From Galdieria sulphuraria (taxonomy: Eukaryota > Rhodophyta > Bangiophyceae > Galdieriales > Galdieriaceae), in assembly GCF_000341285.1 (NCBI RefSeq), contig NW_005178475.1:248001-312000 (forward strand): DNA of 64,000 bases, in the 5' to 3' direction. This document shows, piece by piece, positions 1 to 9,343 of the stretch. Position 1 is the first letter of the stretch. Each line of letters starts with the position of its first letter. The notes under the pieces are model-generated. The model ran no database searches. It was not told where the DNA came from and saw only the letters and a list, made by a program, of their open reading frames with translations. The translations under genes and the position numbers were made by a program.

Positions 1-382
1 AGTAGAACAAGAACTTCCAAAGAGTGACTCCAGATGGAAAGAGGTATTGGTTTGCTTATATGGTTCTTTTATAGAAACGAATTAAGCATCTTTGTACTAT
101 TAGAGAAACGAACGTCCTCGAACTTGGTTGTCTTTTGATCAAGCCGAAAAGACCATTTTACAAGTGGATACTTCGTAAGTATTAGATATAGTTTCAGTCT
201 TTGAGTAATATGTATTTGTTTGTCTTTTGGTTGACATTAGTATTCGAAGACCTGAACTTTTAGAAATGCTTTTATTAGCCAAAGCAAGAATATTAACACT
301 TATGGACAATAGTCCAGAGTCATATTCCTCTGATTCTTCTCCAGAAGAAGATGAAAATGATAAGGAAGTTTATCAGCAATGA
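1..382 (+). CDS. Nudix hydrolase, C-terminal part (gene enters from left edge)
   Basis: Three exon pieces (2-43, 104-174, 241-382) join in frame across introns of 60 and 66 nt and end at TGA 380-382. The peptide begins VEQELPKSDSRWKE, continues RTWLSFDQAEKTIL and then RRPELLEMLL. This order of an acidic Trp-Lys-Glu stretch, an R-x-W-[LF] segment and a Pro-Glu-Leu helix is the usual tail of diphosphoinositol-polyphosphate-phosphohydrolase-type Nudix enzymes, which hydrolyse nucleoside diphosphates linked to another group. The catalytic Nudix box itself lies outside the window, so the substrate cannot be read. The last 25 or so residues are acidic and serine-rich. The family call rests only on the C-terminal pattern. 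Confidence 0.55.
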
Positions 383-688
383 TTTTAATACGTTGTGTCT
401 ATGAACACCATTCGGCAAACTTTTGGACTTTTCTTTCCAATGTATTCAACTCGAAAGCATATAAATTCTTATTGAGAGGAATTGTTCAAAGCTATTTCAT
501 CACAATTTTGAGAGTTGATGTCTTTAGATTGAGTAACGAATGAAACATCACGATAGGCATTGTTACTCTTCTGACTTTGATAGGAATAGTGTGATATAGG
601 CGAGTGCAATATTGCCCTTTGTCTATGTGGAAGATGACGAGGAAGTAGACCTTGCAAGGCTTCATCTCCAAATGCCTAGACCATTCAT
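383..688. other. Intergenic stretch between convergent genes
   Basis: This space holds the 3' ends of the Nudix gene on the plus strand and the NYN gene on the minus strand. Open frames here are short and have no recognisable domain. I see no RNA gene or repeat. Confidence 0.5.
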
Positions 689-1671
689 TTAACAGTTTTC
701 ATCCAAAATGAACAACATTGTACCAACCCAAAAGTCATCTTTCCATGGAATAGCAAAAGAAGCACTATCGACTAGATTGCTTGAAGCCAATCGAGGATAT
801 ATAAGGACAGTACAATATCCCAGCATGGACAGTCTTGAAAAGGCATATGCAAAGTCTCTGTCTCCACTTATCAATGTAATGCAAAGATGTTTGGGATTGT
901 TCTAAGATTACATTCTTCAATAGGACATGCTTGATAAGATACTAAATACGTTACATGATTACCTGCCATGCTATTGACCACATGTCGCTAATAATCAACT
1001 TGTCTGCCGCATCTTTTCCCGGATGATGATGATCGTAACACCTCGACTGAACAACCCAGTTATCTCTTCGAGCGTCAATCAATTCGACACCACTTGTTTG
1101 TAGTGCCAACTTCAACTCTGTCTTGAGCAACTCCATACAAGCATACACTCGAATACTATCCAACAACAACTATCATAAGGCATCATTTCTTATATTCTAA
1201 AAATGGTACAAACCTTATAATGTCCCCAAATAACTTCATTCGCCTTAACAGTTTATGTACAACATAATTTCCAGAAACACTACTTGGCACAGCACAATTT
1301 TCAATATCCCAAAATACCACCACTTGTCTAGATATGTTGGTTGCCTCTCTATTGACAACAGAAAATGGGTTGTTCAATTGTTCTTTCCAAACTATATGCC
1401 AATCTTTTGTTTCGTTATTATCCCAAAGTAAGTTTCCATCTGTAAATACAAAGTCCAGTTGGTCAAAGTAACTGACATTCGTCACTTCGTACTGAAAGAA
1501 GGAATAACACTTGTTCATCAAGAATCTTCCCAGTATTTGCTTCCAACTATCTTTTCCCAAGTAGATATAAACCTGTTCACTTTTTTCCAAAGGTCCCTGA
1601 CAAGGAATATAATAGATGACGATTCTATTTTGACTAAACTCCCACAATACTCTCCTATCTAATATTGGCAT
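689..1671 (-). CDS. Starch-binding module (CBM25/53-like) fused to NYN ribonuclease domain
   Basis: Exons 1671-1214, 1155-963 and 901-689 give 287 residues. The first exon opens with a carbohydrate-binding-like module: IVIYYIPC, then VYIYLGKDSW, then LDFVFTDGNLLWDNNETKDW. The Trp-Asp-Asn-Asn signature and spacing fit the CBM25/CBM53 starch-binding families. About 20 residues later the same exon starts an NYN (PIN-like) domain with VVVFWDIENCAVP. Exon 2 carries the acidic GKDAADKLIISDM segment and exon 3 LISGDRDFAYAF, so the NYN metal-binding aspartates are all present. NYN proteins are RNA endonucleases. The pairing with a starch-binding module is unusual and suggests, by inference only, an RNase held near starch granules or glucan. 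The fusion lies inside one uninterrupted exon, so it is not a splice-model artefact. No transit peptide is obvious. Confidence 0.75.
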
Positions 1672-1880
1672 AGTGTTTGATGCAATTGAGACACTTGCAA
1701 TTATTTCCCATACAGAAGCAAGTTATTCATAGAAAATGGTTGCAATAGAATAATAGCCAGTAGTTGTTGGAATCTCGTCGCTCAATATATTCTGCTGCAA
1801 GAATGAATCTGCCGCTTTTCTAAAAAGATAATGAAAGATACCAAAATGATTTCATTTCCTAGTTGACATTTTTTACACTT

Positions 1881-3281
1881 ATGTGGAACTTTTTGTTGAG
1901 AAAGACTGTGATAAGTCCTCTTCCAACGAAACTATTAGGTTCGGCACTCATCCTCTGTAACTTTACTTGGCGGCAACGTTTGTTTTGGAATGGCAACTTT
2001 TCTATACGTCGTTGTAGTAGGAACAGTAGCTTGCAACGTTCTTCTACTACTGTGAATTACTCAGTTTTTGGAGACAAACTATTTCGTGAATATATTAACG
2101 AGTCTTTATATACAAAAGACAAAGGATACTTTATGGATGCTTCTCGAGGTCCTCCTTTAAAAGAGACTGCATCACCCATTCCTTTTCAGGAGTTGACAGG
2201 TCCTGAACAATACTACTCACTGGTTGCTCAACGATATGCCAAACAACCGAATAGTTGGTCTACTCCTGTAGAGTTATTTTATCCTTGGTATGGATATGCT
2301 ATAGCTCGTTGGATAGAACAAGTAGTACAGGAATCTTTTGATAGACAACAACTTTTCCAAGAATGGCATATAGTGGAAGTTGGAGGTGGGAATGGTTCTT
2401 TAGCGGAGTCTATATTGCATTATGCAAAACAGAATTATTCTCAGCGTCTCTATCATTCTTTAAAGTATGACATTATAGAGATTAGTCCTCTTTTTGTGGA
2501 AAGACAACAAAGACGTTTAAATGCTTATAGTGAGTGTGTATCTATTCATTCCTTGTCCATCTTGGATTGGTCACAAACTATAAGAGCGCCTTGTATTCTT
2601 TTATTTTGTGAAGTATTAGATAATTTTCCTCATGACCGAATAGAATGGGATAGTCAAACAAAGACTTGGTACGAATGTCTTGTAAGAGAAACTGAAGATA
2701 TTTCATCCAATCATCCATTGAACATTGTTCGTGTACCTTTACAAGACGATTGGATTGTTTCAACTCTGCATGATTGGAATATGTTGGATGGACTCATGCC
2801 CAATATTTCATGGCGTTCATTAGGAGGAAATCCTTATTATTGGCTTTATTATTTACAAAGTATGATAGACAGCCTATTATTCTCTTCTAGTCGTTGTGTT
2901 GTATATATACCAACTGTAGCTCATCAAATGTGGACCTCTGTTCGAAGATATTTTCCACAATCACATTTATTGATTGCCGATTTTGATTTTCTTCCTCAAG
3001 CAACGAGAGGTTTTTTTGCACCTGTTGTTCAAGATGGAACCAAAACATTTGCTTCCATAGAAGAACCTATCAAAGCAAGTTGCGATATTCTGTTTCCTGT
3101 TTATTTTAATGGTCTTTCTTATGCCATTCGTCGTTTATGGAATCCAAAACATATACAAATAGAAAAACAAAGCAAGTTTCTAGAAATATATGCTGACTTG
3201 GAATATACTCGTACCCAAAGTGGATTCAATCCCATATTGAGTGATTTTACCAATACTTGCATATTAACTACTCGTGGATAA
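1881..3281 (+). CDS. MidA/NDUFAF7-family protein arginine methyltransferase-like, mitochondrial
   Basis: A single uninterrupted frame of 466 codons from the first in-frame ATG. The N-terminus (MWNFLLRKTVISPL, then RRCSRNSSLQRSS) is basic and hydroxylated, like a mitochondrial presequence. The SAM-binding loop is VEVGGGNGSLAESIL, followed by IEISPLFVERQQRRL and by CEVLDNFPHDRIEW, which replaces the usual N-E-x-x-D-A-L-P motif. That order is characteristic of the MidA/NDUFAF7 family (COG1565), whose mitochondrial members methylate an arginine of a complex I subunit early in assembly. The altered last motif means this may be a divergent paralogue with another substrate. The gene starts about 210 nt from the divergent NYN gene. 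Confidence 0.7.
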   Translation: MWNFLLRKTVISPLPTKLLGSALILCNFTWRQRLFWNGNFSIRRCSRNSSLQRSSTTVNYSVFGDKLFREYINESLYTKDKGYFMDASRGPPLKETASPIPFQELTGPEQYYSLVAQRYAKQPNSWSTPVELFYPWYGYAIARWIEQVVQESFDRQQLFQEWHIVEVGGGNGSLAESILHYAKQNYSQRLYHSLKYDIIEISPLFVERQQRRLNAYSECVSIHSLSILDWSQTIRAPCILLFCEVLDNFPHDRIEWDSQTKTWYECLVRETEDISSNHPLNIVRVPLQDDWIVSTLHDWNMLDGLMPNISWRSLGGNPYYWLYYLQSMIDSLLFSSSRCVVYIPTVAHQMWTSVRRYFPQSHLLIADFDFLPQATRGFFAPVVQDGTKTFASIEEPIKASCDILFPVYFNGLSYAIRRLWNPKHIQIEKQSKFLEIYADLEYTRTQSGFNPILSDFTNTCILTTRG

Positions 3282-3352
3282 CCAAATGCATAGGGGAAGA
3301 GAAGAAATGCCTCAAGAAGAGAGAATGGGAGTGGAAAAATCCTTCGAGAGAC

Positions 3353-4287
3353 ATGTTTCACAAACTTAAAGTGGGTATAAAAAGTGTTGAAAATACTTTT
3401 TCCAAACACGAAGCAAGTAAAGATGCTCGTTTCGAATCAGCTTATCAGCGTTTTTGCGAATTGGAAGACAAAGCTAGTTTGTTATCCAACGCCCTTAGAG
3501 TTTGTAGAGAATTGGCTCCATAATGAAGTTTGTGCTCATTGTGTTATTCAATATGGTTTAGGATAATAGCAAAGCTTGGGGTTCGTTACTAGTCAATTGT
3601 AGAGACTTTTTAAATCATGTATCGTCCCTTTATGAAGACCAAGAACCTTCTAAAGTGTTGGCCAAGGAGGCTTTGCAGTGTACAGAAGCTTATCAAGAGT
3701 ATTTGGATAAATATGGTTGGTCAGTTTCAATGGGAATACACAACATAACCAAACAGTATTGTGTTTTAGGAGTCACCGCAGTGCAAGAAAGTGTTAGAGA
3801 CAACGCTGTAAAACTATTGAATCAGTATTTGGAAAGAATTCGAAAGCTACGAGCTGTTTCAGAAAGTCAGAGAAAGATTATGAAAGAATATGACTATTAT
3901 AAAGATAAGGTTCGTGTAGTATGGTTGTAAATGGAAATAATATCCAACAAGCTTTCTTAGGTTGATAGTCTTCGTACTGCTGCAAATACGAAAGAAAAGG
4001 AACGAGAGCGATTATCAAGAAATGAATCAAAGTTAGCAGAAGTCCGTAGTCGATTAGAAGATTGTACGAATGAGTTTTGTAAGGGAGTGTCTCAGTTAGA
4101 GAAACAGAAAAACTATGTGTTTGATAGAGCACTCGTTACTTTTCTAAATGCACAATTTATCGCACTCTCTTATAATCCGTTTTATACTATTGGACAAAAA
4201 CTACAGGATCAGTATGCAGATATGTTGAGTGGTGAATTTGAAGACTTGAGTATGAGAGACTCGTTGGAAGTTTCTGCTGCAACTTGA
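3353..4287 (+). CDS. BAR-domain-like coiled-coil protein
   Basis: Exons 3353-3499, 3562-3909 and 3961-4287 (273 residues). The protein is almost entirely helical: an opening KLKVGIKSVENTF, a middle segment with LLNQYLERIRKLRAV and ESQRKIMKEYDYYKDK, and a last helix with RLEDCTNEF and FLNAQFIALSYNPFY. The Lys/Glu-rich heptads, length and YDYYKDK-type segment resemble BAR/sorting-nexin-type dimerisation domains that sense curved membranes. No PX, SH3 or other partner domain is present. The model is frame-consistent and starts about 70 nt after the MidA gene. BAR assignment is by pattern; any long antiparallel coiled coil remains possible. Confidence 0.6.
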
Positions 4288-4354
4288 AATAAAAGGAATG
4301 GGAATGTATGCCCAAATGACATTTTTGGGAATTCTTGGAGACAGTCTTTGAGTT

Positions 4355-5863
4355 ATGTCACCACCACCTAACACTACCAACGGAAGTATTCCTATCATAA
4401 GACACGGAGATGGAGTATTATCACCTGAATTTCTACAAAAGGCAAGAGAAGCATTCTTAGCAGAACCCAAATGGAGGTTAGCAAAGAATGCAGTATCACG
4501 GTTTGATCCTCTGGAAGTACTATTGGAGAAGGAAGTAAAGGACTTGAATACTCACGCTTACACTCACCGCGTATCAGACCACGAGTGTAAAGCTACAGCT
4601 CAAAAGGCTTCTGGAAGATGTTGGTTATTTGCTTTCTTAAATGTCATGCGTCTTCCCATGACCACCAAGTACAAGTTACCCGATGACTTTCAATTGTCAC
4701 AGTCCTACTTGTTTTTCTGGGATAAGATAGAAAGGTCCAATTACTTTTTGGAAAGTATTTTGGAGACTGCGGATGAACCAGTGGATGGCCGTTTGGTGTC
4801 TTGGTTACTAACTGCACCTGTCCAAGACGGAGGGTAAGTGGAAAGGAAACAATTTCTTCACTACTAAAGCAACTTCTAGTCAATGGGATATGATATGCAA
4901 TTTGGTTAATAAGTATGGAGTAGTTCCTGGTAGTGTTTATCAGGAGAGTTTTAATAGCTCCAACTCGAGAAGAATGAACTTGATCTTGACTTCCAAACTA
5001 AGAGAATTTGCAATGATACTCCGTCGTCAATCTAAACAAGGTTATACAAAGGAACAGTTGAGAAAGACAAAGGAAGATATGTTGGAACAAGTTTATCGCA
5101 TTGTTTCTATTTGTTTAGGAGTTGTTCCCACTGTATTCGATTGGGAGTTTGAAGACAAGGATAAGAAGTATCATTGTTATAAGAATCTTACACCACAAGC
5201 ATTCTATCGTGAATATGTTGGTTACTGTGTGGATGATAAGATTTGTTTGGTTCATGATCCACGTCCACAACATCCTTACGGAAAGTTGTATACTGTTGAT
5301 TATTTAGGCAATATGGTTTCAGGTTTACGAGTTCGTTATAATAATCAACCTATCGAAACATTAAAGTCATGTGCTTTGGAGTCTATTAAGAATGGAGAGG
5401 CTGTTTGGTTTGGTTGTGATGTTGGCAAGTTTCTGCAGCGACAGTTGGGTTATATGGATTTGCGTATTTTTGATTATGATCTAGTCTTTGGAACGAGTCT
5501 TTTAGGCCAAAACAAAGCAGAGCGTTTGGAATATGGAGAGTCTCAAATGACTCATGCGATGGTATTGACTGCTGTTAGTTGTGAAGGAGAGAATGGTACG
5601 AAGACTACGAAATGGAGAGTAGAGAATTCATGGGGTGATGAACTTGGCGAAAAGGTAAATAGGAATAGAATTTTTATATGAATATTTCTTATTTTGTGGA
5701 TGATTAGGGCTACTTTATGATGACCGATGAGTGGTTTGATGAGTTTGTATATGAAGTAGTCGTGGATAAAAGATATGTGACTGAAGATGTTTTGAGAGTT
5801 ATGGAACAGGAACCTATTCATCTTTCTCCTTGGGATCCTTTTGGTGCTTTGGCTTGTTCTTAA
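4355..5863 (+). CDS. BLMH: Bleomycin hydrolase (C1-family cysteine aminopeptidase)
   Basis: Exons 4355-4833, 4880-5654 and 5708-5863 encode 469 residues, close to the usual length of about 455. The active-site cysteine lies in KASGRCWLFAFLNVMR, the catalytic histidine in MTHAMVLTAV and the asparagine in WRVENSWGD. The exon junction recreates the conserved DGGQWDM...KYGVVP stretch. The C-terminus (DPFGALACS) matches the conserved tail that enters the active site in this hexameric enzyme. It is a cytosolic neutral cysteine protease with aminopeptidase action on peptides and homocysteine thiolactone. No signal peptide is seen. The next gene starts 170 nt downstream. Confidence 0.95.
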
Positions 5864-6033
5864 CCATAACAATTGCATCATCAGCATCATAAGAAGAACA
5901 ACAAAAATAAAGAATGACAAGTGATTTTTGTGATTTCATCGAAAACAACTTTTTGAGAATCAAATTGAGTTGTTTCATCATTTGGAGAAGAAGAGGGCGT
6001 CGTCGTAAAGTCCCATTTTATTTCATATAGAAT

Positions 6034-6620
6034 ATGGTAAGAATGATAGCTGTTGGCAAGTGCATATAGATAATGTGACCGTTATAATTGGATATTAGCC
6101 TACTCGACTGAAGCATAGTAGAAAGAAAAGAGGACATGTCTCTGCTGGTCACGGAAGAGTAGGGAAACATAGGAAACATCCTGGAGGACGTGGAAACGCA
6201 GGTGGTCAACATCACCATCGAACTTTATTTGATAAGTATCATCCTGGTTATTTCGGAAAGTTGGGTATGCGATGGTTTCACTTGCAAAAGAATACTCTCC
6301 ATGGTCCTATTATCAACGTGGATCGGTAAGTGGCTGTCAACAGTCTGTGTTTTGTCATAAGAAATAATCAATCTTGTTATTCCTTTGATATTGTGCATCA
6401 TAATAGACTATGGTCACTTGTACCGGAAGATGTGAGAGAACAACCTGAAAAGATAAAAGACCAAGCTATTGTGGTGGATGTTGTGAAACATGGATACTTT
6501 AAAGTGTTGGGAAAAGGCAAGTTACCAAGACAACCTTTGATAGTCAAAGCAAGATTTTTTTCCAAATTAGCAGAAGAGAAAATAAAACGAGCAGGTGGTG
6601 CTTGTGTATTGACAGCTTAG
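6034..6620 (+). CDS. RPL27A: Large-subunit ribosomal protein L27A (uL15)
   Basis: Exon 1 is only the start codon (6034-6036). It is followed by a 62-nt intron, then exons 6099-6325 and 6407-6620, for 147 residues. Reading across gives [16 protein letters not shown], then [19 protein letters not shown] and [15 protein letters not shown], the hallmark N-terminal half of cytosolic eL27A/uL15. The end is [16 protein letters not shown]. Length and ends agree with the family (148 residues in animals). The one-codon first exon leaves the intron directly after the ATG, a position common in ribosomal protein genes where introns may boost expression. No other reading restores MPTRLK. Confidence 0.95.
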
Positions 6621-6644
6621 AATAAAGAAATAAATATCAATTGG

Positions 6645-8107
6645 ATGATGATGAAGCTTTGTTGTTGGATACAATGGATGACAACTTGGAAGATACGGAA
6701 TAGTCGTTTTCTTACAACTCCAAAGAGAATTGTTTTATCACGCACTGAAAACTCCGTTGGCACTCGTCAACTTACTCAGTTGAAACCAGTTTGTTGTTTC
6801 TCTAAAGCAAAGAATGACGAAACCAAACCCTGTACACCGTTCTTTCCTCGTTGTTGGAGTTATACGCGGTTTCATAAACTCGATGATGAACAACTTCTGA
6901 GACTAAGAGATGAAGAACAACGAACTTGGTCGGAAATATCTACTGAGATGGGAAGAAGTATCAGTAGTTGTCTATCTAGGTATGGTTGGTTGATACCAGT
7001 TTTCTAGTTTTCTCAATCGCCTTGGTTATTATGAGTTAGATATCAACTACTAAAAAGTAAAGAACCTACCAACTTGCATTTTACAAGGGAAGAAGATTTG
7101 AAACTAAAACAACTAGTAACACAAGGTCTTTCTTGGGTAGAAATTGCAAAACAACTGAATAAGCCATTTCCTTATGTATGTAAACGAAGGTAATATAAAC
7201 GATAATAGAAAATGAATGTTTATTGATATGTCTATTTAATCCACAGATATGAAGATACATTGAAGAATGAAAATAGAAGAGGAGAATTCACAGAAGAAGA
7301 AGATTCCAAGATTGTGGAGTTGGTACAGAAATATGGAGCCAAATGGAATCTTATTGCTCAAGAGTTGGGTACGCGTACAGCTCATCAATGTTTATTGAGG
7401 TAAGCATAGGAAATGGGAGAATGGCTTTTGACAAGTATTGTAGATATGAAAGAGTATTGCGACCTTTTTTGAAAAAAGGAGCTTTTCGAGAAGAAGAAGA
7501 TATTCTACTGTTGAAACTTTTTGAGAAATATGGTCCTCAATGGTCCAAAATAGAGAAGGAAATGTCTTGGAGGTCTTCTGTTCAAATAAGGAAAAGGTTT
7601 GTTATATACCAATCCAAGTTTGAAAGAACTCAAATATACAGATATTATACTTTGGAAGACCAAGCCAAAAGAAATAAGAATCCATGGACTAGAGAGGAAG
7701 AAGAGAAGTTAATTGCTTTATTTGAAAAGTATGGAAGAAAGTGGACAGAAATAGCTAAAGAAATGGGAAATCGAACCGCGAGCCAATGCATGTATCAGTA
7801 AGTATATTTCATTTCAGTCTGGATTGTCAGTTTAACTGGAATAGATTATCCGAGTGTATGGAACGCGGTGAATTGGAGAAAATATTGAGTTGGACAAGAG
7901 AACGTGATCAAGAATTGAAGGAATGGGTTGAGTTGTATGGAAACCATTGGATATATATTTCCAGAAGAATGAAATATTTTAGTCCTCGTCAATGTGAAGA
8001 ACGGTAATTTTATCTCTTTCCATGTTTTGTGAAAAGAAATATTCAAAAATGAATTATGTAGTTGGATACAAATGACTTGTGTGAATAATAGTGGTGGGGG
8101 AAGTTGA
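6645..8107 (+). CDS. Multi-repeat Myb protein, SNAPC4-like
   Basis: Seven exons (6645-6979, 7040-7189, 7247-7399, 7444-7596, 7642-7797, 7845-8003, 8062-8107) total 383 residues. Six Myb-like repeats follow each other: a degenerate first (FHKLDDEQLLRLRDEEQRTW), then ones starting FTREEDLKL, FTEEEDSKI, FREEEDILL, WTREEEEKL and WTRERDQEL, each ending in a QC-type helix (AHQCLLRYE, ASQCMYQ, PRQCEERW). Several introns cut the repeats at the same place, right after the last helix, suggesting repeat amplification with its intron. The array resembles SNAPC4, the snRNA-promoter-binding subunit with four and a half repeats, or MYB4R proteins. The start is unsure: an acidic reading in another frame (DDDEALLLDTMDDNLEDTE) overlaps the first 60 nt and could reflect a different 5' exon. 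The TGA overlaps the next gene's ATG. Confidence 0.7.
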
Positions 8108-9263
8108 TGGAGGCTTTTATTTTCAGTAAGAGTCATAATAATATAAAGAGAAACCCAAATGTATGGCATAAGAAACAATGCAACTTGAGATATGACAACT
8201 CTCTTACTTGTTGTTGTCCTTCTCAACCAACGTCCAACACTAGCAACAAGACTTTTGACCAAATTCTACGTGAATATGAACTGCAACCCTTAAGACGCAG
8301 AGCAATAAATACTGTTCAAATCAATATCGGACTTTATTGTAATATGGCTTGTAGTCACTGTCACGTGGAGTCTTCTCCTTCTAGAAAGGAAACCATGTCT
8401 TCCCAAGTGGCTGAAAGAATAATACAACTCATCTCTCGTACTCCAACTGTAAAGTTGGTAGATATTACTGGTGGAGCTCCAGAGTTGCATAATATGTTTC
8501 GTCCTTTGGTGTTGGCTTTGAGTGCAATGGGAAAGAAAATACAGGACCGTTGTAACTTGACCGTATTATTGGAACCTGGTCAAGAAGATTTAATAGAATT
8601 CCTTGCCACCCATCAAGTAGATATCGTAGCTTCTCTACCTTGTTATGAAGAAGCTAATGTTCGAAAACAAAGAGGAACGGGTACTTTCGAGAAAAGTATT
8701 CAAGCTTTGCAATTACTCAATCGTTGGGGGTATGGTCAACAAGAAAATGGAAAAAGAAAGTTGTATTTGGTATATAATCCTGTAGAACCTCAACTTCCTG
8801 GTAAACAGTCAACGTTAGAACAGCAGTACAAACAGCAGTTGGCTGAAAAGTTTGGAATTCAGTTTGACAAGTTGTATTGTCTTACCAACATGCCGATCAA
8901 GCGATATCGCCATGATTTGATACGCCAAGGCAAATTGGATAGTTATACAAGTCTGCTTCAACAATCATTTCAAGCAGAACATGTACAAAATGTGATGTGT
9001 TTAGATCAGATTCATATTGGTTATGATGGAGCATTGTATGATTGTGACTTTCATTATGCTGTTGGATTGAGAGGTATGTATCTCCTCCTAATAACTTGAG
9101 AACAAAACTCACTAGTCATTGTACAGAAAAATATCAACGAAATATATGGCAAGTGGATAATTTCGATTCCTTATGCAACGATCATATCCAAACAGCTGTA
9201 CATTGCTTTGGATGTACTGCAGGATTTGGTTCGAGTTGTCAAGGAAGTCTCGTATCGGAATAA
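8107..9263 (+). CDS. arsS: ArsS-type radical SAM protein (arsenosugar biosynthesis family)
   Basis: Exons 8107-9073 and 9127-9263, 367 residues. The radical SAM cluster motif is CNMACSHC (C-x3-C-x2-C) in INIGLYCNMACSHCHVESSP, followed by the DITGGAPELH strand. The C-terminus after splicing reads HCFGCTAGFGSSCQGSL, the cysteine-rich tail typical of ArsS/DUF3641 proteins, which probably holds an auxiliary Fe-S cluster. In bacteria ArsS works after the arsenite methyltransferase ArsM to attach the adenosyl group of SAM to dimethylarsinous acid, the step leading to arsenosugars. No arsM is in the window. The 5' part (about 70 residues) is variable. The ATG shares its A with the stop of the Myb gene; no later in-frame ATG precedes the cluster motif, so this start is favoured. 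Confidence 0.85.
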
Positions 9264-9343
9264 AGTAGTATTCATCGTTTGTTTTAGAATATCGAAAACA
9301 GAAAAACACACAACAAATATATCACATTTCAATAGAGAAAGTA

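Noticed and set aside
7846-8262. 138-codon minus-strand frame across the Myb/ArsS border
   Set aside because: It runs antisense through two supported genes and shows no family pattern.
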